From Lepas anatifera (lineage: Eukaryota > Arthropoda > Thecostraca > Lepadidae), in NCBI GenBank assembly GCA_034440635.1, contig JAOTON010001253.1, positions 1,054,001 to 1,118,000 of the forward strand: a stretch of 64,000 nt of DNA, written 5' to 3'. This document shows positions 59,797-64,000 of the stretch, one piece after another. The translations under genes and the position numbers were made by a program. The notes under the pieces are model-generated. The model made no database searches and was not told the origin of the DNA. It saw only the letters and a program-made list of their open reading frames with translations. Position 1 is the first letter of the stretch. The number at the start of each line of letters is the position of its first letter.

Positions 59797-60384
59797 GTTG
59801 TGTCTCCTTTACAGGTAATGCAAGAAGTTAAGGGAATGTAGCATGAATGCCAGAAGAGATTTGTTTGTTAATGCATGTTAGCCGAATGCCAGTCAAGACC
59901 TAACGAGCATGGATTTTGCAAGTTACTGAGTAATGCACCGCACACCTGCCGGGCATGTGGAAACACTTTTGGTGGGTTTCAACTAAAAGCATTGAGTTTG
60001 TTACTGCTGCACATAGCTTGTTTGAGTTGTCTGCTTTGTACATGTTCACGCTATGATTCTTCGCACTGAAGCATGCAGCCTGGTTGTGTGATTATTGCAT
60101 GTGCGCTTGAACTCTTATTTTTCGTAAAAGTCCATGCTAGTGGTGTAACAGCATGCTCGTCATGTTATTTCAGAAACCACATGAGTACATCTCGCCTAAG
60201 GTCAACAACAGCTAGTGCTCTGGTTCCTTGTGTCCTAAAGCATCTATAGGTCATTGTCCTAGCTTCCTTTATGGCAAGTGGCAAGAATACAGGTTTTCAA
60301 GCTGGTACTCTGTGCGTGTTCAGGGGTTCATCCCGGCGGTAGTGACAGTTTCAAAAGTGTTCTAGTTTGGATGGGTTGAAGATC
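59797..60384 (+). repeat. Possible 5' LTR and leader of BEL/Pao element
   Basis: Lies directly upstream of gag. A TG-starting segment (TGTTGTGTCTCC, 59797) and CA-ending stretches near 60290 would fit an LTR of about 500 bp, followed by a short leader. The 3' LTR is outside the window, so the boundaries and the primer-binding site cannot be confirmed. Confidence 0.3.
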
Positions 60385-61460
60385 ATGGATGCTGACAGGT
60401 CTGCTGCTTTGAAGAGTGTTCGAGCAAGAAAGTTGGGGTCATTGACAAGGTGAAGACGGCGTGCATTCATTCTCATCGACAACAAAGGCAGTAAAACTCA
60501 ACTTACTGCGCTGATAGGAGAGATAGACGAAGCCTTTGAGGCTGTTGAGGAGGCTCACTGTGAATTTGTCAATTCTCTAGTAGAGGAAGAAGAAATAAAG
60601 CAAGCTCAGAAATACCTTGAGCAGGTTGAGCAACAGCATGGAGAGGCGATCGAAAGAATCAAGGATCATCTCGCTTCAAGAAGAGACGAAGCACCATCTG
60701 TGACAGCCTCCCTTTCCAAACACTCCGAGGCCTCTGGATTGTCTACCAAATCCCGGAACGCAGACATTGAAGCTAGAATAAAGGAACTGAAGTTGCAACA
60801 ACTAGAAAGAAAACTGGAACAAGAAAAAGAAGAGATGGAGCTACATCAGCGGAGGAAAAAGATCAGCGGAAGCTCAAGATGAACTGGAAGCTGCAAAACT
60901 GGAGTCATCACTGAGGAAAGCTGCAGTTGACGAGCTTTCTTGGGAAAGGAGGGATGATTTTGTCGGTGAGGAAGGACTTGATGATATCGACGTCAGAGGA
61001 AGACCCGCCAAGCAAAGTACCAAAGTCGCTAGTAGAGACAGAAATGCAGTAGAAGAAGCTGCCAACGACCAAGCGGAAGTTGTCATGTCAGCTCCATCTA
61101 AAGGACATGTCACGGAAAAGGAGGCTCAGATCAGTCATGACTCATGTACTCTCTTCTCAATGAGTCTTCCGCGCATCAACGTTCCTGTCTTCCTGTCGAC
61201 GGAAACCCCATTGAGTGGCCTAAGTGGTATGGGATCTTCAGAGCCCTGGTACATAATCAGGCCTGCCTCACTGATGCAGAGAAGATGATGCATCTGCAGG
61301 CATCAGTATCCGGTCTGGCTGCGCAATGCATTAATGGGATGTTGTTTGATCCTGCTTTGTACGGTGAAGCAGTGAGGACGTTGAAGGAACGTTTCGGTCA
61401 AGAAGAGACAGTTGTGCATGCAAACCTGAATGCCGTGTTCTCAGCGACCTCCCCAAGCTA
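60385..61460 (+). pseudogene. BEL/Pao gag, degraded
   Basis: Starts at ATG 60385. An N-terminal segment is followed by a long charged, coiled-coil-like region (residues rich in E/K/Q, 60500-61000). The conserved BEL gag part (DUF1759 type) around 61180-61440 includes NPIEWPKWYGIF and a LKERFG segment. The reading frame is broken by a stop near 60441 and by frame changes near 60870 and 61190. It joins pol directly at about 61440-61465; the zinc knuckle, protease and RT N-terminus expected in between are absent, so a deletion removed them. Confidence 0.85.
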
Positions 61461-61462
61461 CC

Positions 61463-62581
61463 TGTAAGGGAACATCACTCAACGACCAACTACTGAGTGG
61501 TCCAGACCTTCTCTTGAGTCTTCCAGGGGTGCTGATGAGATTTAGGGAGGAGAAAATAGCGCTGGTTGCTGATGTGAAGCAGATGTTCCACCAAGTAAGA
61601 GTAAGAGAAAAGGATCAACCAGCTCTGAGTTTCATGTGGAGAGATCTGGATCAAACAAGAGAACCTGATGTGTTCCAGATGATGGTAACTATCTTTGGGG
61701 CGAGATCCAGCCCAGCCTCTGCCAACTTTGTGCTCAGGAAGACAGCCGCTGATCTGGCTGGGGACTCAGAGGAAGAGCGGAGAGCAGCGAGCGCTGTGCT
61801 CTCGCACTTCTACATGGACGATTTTTTAAAGTCAGAGAGGGACATTGAAGATGCCAAAGCTATGCAGGTGCAGCTGACAGACCTCCTACAAAGAGGAGGT
61901 TTCTGCCTTACTAAATGGAAGAGCAACTGCAAGCAGGTGCTCGAATCTGTATCTGAGGAGCATCGAGCACATTCGGATCTGCTAATGCCTACAGAGAGTC
62001 TCCTTGGGTACATGTGGAACCCACAGGATGATACATTGGGTTTGAGAACCATTGACACAGACGTTGCAGTTACCAAACGTGGGGTAGTCAAGGCTGTGGC
62101 ACGATTATTTGATCCTCTGGGGCTGATGTGCCCGCTAGAAGTGCGCGCCAAGATTCTCGTACAACGTTTGTGGGTGAAAGGCTATGGTTGGGATGATCCA
62201 CTGGATGATCAAGATGAAGGGGAACTCTTGGCATGGCTGCGTGAAGTTGGCATGGTTGACAACTTCCAGATCCCTAGGTGTTATAAGTCTAACATCCTGT
62301 ACACTGAAGAGGTTCAGCATGAGCTTCATGTGTTTGGAGACGCGTCAGAGAAGGCCTTTGGTGCGGTGGCATACATGAAGACAACCGATGGAAATGGAAG
62401 CAGCCAGGTCCTGCTCGTCATGGCAAAGTCAAGAGTAGCTCCTCTCAAGAAGATATCTATAGTTCGCCTCGAGTTGCAGGCTGCAGTAATGGCTATCAGA
62501 ATAGCAAACGCTATTCGAGACGAACACCAATATGCACTCGATCGCGTGATATTCTGGACTGACAGTCAGGTAGTGTTGAAG
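61463..62581 (+). pseudogene. BEL/Pao pol: reverse transcriptase and RNase H (5' part)
   Basis: An open frame runs 61430-62686, of which the pol homology is 61463-62581. RT starts inside the domain with GTSLNDQLL; motif A is LVADVKQMFHQVRV (Asp 48 of the frame), then FGARSSPASANFVLRKTA, and the catalytic YMDD (Asp 130-131). A Pao-type connection follows (KAVARLFDPLGL), then RNase H with VFGDASEKAFGAVAY (Asp 304), RLELQAAV (Glu 348) and FWTDSQVVLK (Asp 378). The frame is cut by an insertion at 62582. Catalytic residues are intact, but protease and the RT fingers are missing, so this copy is defective. Confidence 0.92.
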
Positions 62582-63306
62582 CAGACCCCGTTCAAGTTGT
62601 TTGGCAGCATTACGTCATCATGGCTGGAGAGGCACTACAGTTACTATGCAGGGCATTGGAGAAATTGCACTTTTTCGAAGCTCTAAATAACCTATTTTAG
62701 AACTGTATCAACAGAACTTATATGGTTGAACAGAAAGCTAAAAGATTTTTATTTGTGAAACCATCAGACGTTTTGCAAGCACTCCAGTGAAGAATATTAT
62801 TTTTACCAATTTTCCAGAGCGTGTCAAAATACGGACAGGTTCAGCACTAACAGCTGTTCGCAGTAAGACTAATCTCGATTTTGATTGGCTGTTGATTTCT
62901 GACCTTTGATTGGCTGTTGGTGGTACCTGCAGCAGAAGACAATAAACACCGGTGATCTCTTGAGCGAAGGTAAATTTATTTCTCTCGGCTATTAAGTAGG
63001 CCTGAGTTGATCAAATAAATGCATGCCCTTTCAATAAATTCTTTGAAGTGTTATAATTTTTTCATTAGATTTACGTAAAATACGCTGCTCGCCGTTGAGA
63101 TCAAGGTTACTGTCAAATGGGTGAAACAAGTTGATTTCCATTGATACTAGATTGGTGCCAAATACGCCCAAACTTGGTATGTTCCAGCTGATCCTTCCAA
63201 AAACTTAGTAGAATCTCCTATAAATTAGTAGGAAAGGGCGGTGACGTCATCATGGGAGGACTATATTTAGTAGGAAACTTGGTTGTACCCGTAGTTAAAG
63301 TACCAT
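62582..63306. mobile_element. 725-bp insertion within pol RNase H
   Basis: GTGTTGAAG is present at 62573-62581 and again at 63307-63315, exactly where the RNase H reading frame stops and resumes, so this is a 9-bp (or 8-bp) target duplication around an inserted element. The insert starts CAGACCCCGTTCAAG and ends near 'cccgtagttaaagtaccat'. Terminal inverted similarity is weak. It has no coding capacity. The CA start and 8-9 bp duplication would fit a degenerate hAT-like MITE. Confidence 0.75.
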
Positions 63307-64000
63307 GTGTTGAAGTATCTTCAGAGTGAGTCACACAGGTTCCACACCTTCATCGCCAACCGAGTCACTGAAATCAAGGAGGCGTCCCGTCCACAACAGT
63401 GGCGGTACGTTCCCAGTGCCATGAACCCCGCTGATGCCTGCTCGCGGGGAGAACGAGCGGAAAGACTAACACGCCGACAAGACTGGGCGTGTGGCCCTCT
63501 GTTTCTTCTAGGCAGAGAAGAGTCATGGCCTCCGCTAGAGTCAGGGCTGGCTGTGCATGACTTACAGGGGGATCCTGAGGTTAGAACATTGCTGACAACT
63601 GGAGCAGCAGTAGCGGAGCCATCAGTGCTTCCAGAAGCCGACAAGTACTCGTCCTGGAAGAGGTATTGCAGAGTTGTAGGGTGGATGAAACGATTTGTTC
63701 GAAATTTTGTGGCTAAGTACGGTTCATGACAAGGAAGATTGCGGCAAATCAGGTCCTCTTTCAGCGGCAGAGATCAAGGCGGAGGAACTTTGGATTGTCA
63801 GTGCCTCTCAGAAGCAACATTATCCAGATGTTGTTGACGCCCTTAGTGTGGGGTCTCGTGAAAAGAAAGATCATCTTTCTGAGTTGTCACCGTTTCTAGA
63901 CTCTAGTGGAATCATGCACGTGGGAGGCCGTCTAGAGAAGGCGCCTCTTCCCTTCGAGACCCAGCACCCAGTCATTCTTCACCCTAAGGATCCTGTTACG
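63307..64000 (+). pseudogene. BEL/Pao pol: RNase H end and integrase start (partial)
   Basis: Resumes RNase H in frame with the part before 62582: a RFHTFIANRV segment and WRYVPSAMNPADACSRG, the typical BEL RNase H end. After a TGA near 63727 the homology continues one frame over: LSAAEIKAEELWIVSASQ, then LSPFLDSSGIMHVGGRLEKA, which is the N-terminal integrase (zinc-binding) region. The window ends inside it, at TTCTTCACCCTAAGGATCC. One frameshift is seen, near 63725. Confidence 0.9.

Overview
The window is eukaryotic repeat-rich DNA from an animal, most plausibly an invertebrate. It contains a BEL/Pao LTR retrotransposon (absent from mammals), an L1-type LINE, piggyBac-like (TTAA) and hAT-like (8-bp target) non-autonomous DNA transposons, a tRNA-derived promoter relic and long minisatellites. 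The species cannot be fixed from this sequence. I found no intact host gene, no rRNA and no functional tRNA. The only protein-coding remains I recognise belong to two retroelements, both broken.

Layout. 1-9542: a roughly 5.28-kb tandem duplication. Each copy holds a 50-51 bp minisatellite (1-2120; 5323-7403), a MITE-like element (family K) and a 1.2-1.7 kb non-coding element (family B). A related element (family A, 3799-5280) lies between them. 9543-14455: unassigned DNA with roughly 600-bp direct repeats and a 310-bp palindrome. 14460-16280: a GGTCA-rich element carrying a complete TTAA element (G1). 16280-20965: mostly unassigned, with a CTGAG-rich degenerate array. 20966-31145: densely nested transposons (composite C3/E1 with D1; then G3 containing D2, which contains L and the 5.7-kb array-bearing hAT element E2). 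31590-33754: a second A element with an expanded hairpin minisatellite. 34707-36298: two hAT-like MITEs. 36690-40934: a 4.2-kb array-bearing hAT-like element (C1). 41600-46561: small MITEs and a CpG-rich unassigned stretch. 46566-57488: one TTAA element (M2) inflated to about 10.9 kb by nested insertions. 57797-60300: a MITE and unassigned DNA. 60300-64000: a BEL/Pao element running off the window.

Main result. Target-site duplications let the insertion history be read directly: M2 holds G2 and C2, and C2 holds a LINE and hAT element F. The most unusual structures are (i) a minisatellite whose monomer carries the terminal inverted repeat of the adjacent MITE family, (ii) a modular minisatellite in which two diverged unit types keep the same hairpin through paired insertions in the two arms, and (iii) hAT-like elements that carry kilobases of satellite-like higher-order arrays between exact 8-bp duplications. 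Names A, B, C, D and so on are labels used only in this annotation. No database search was possible.
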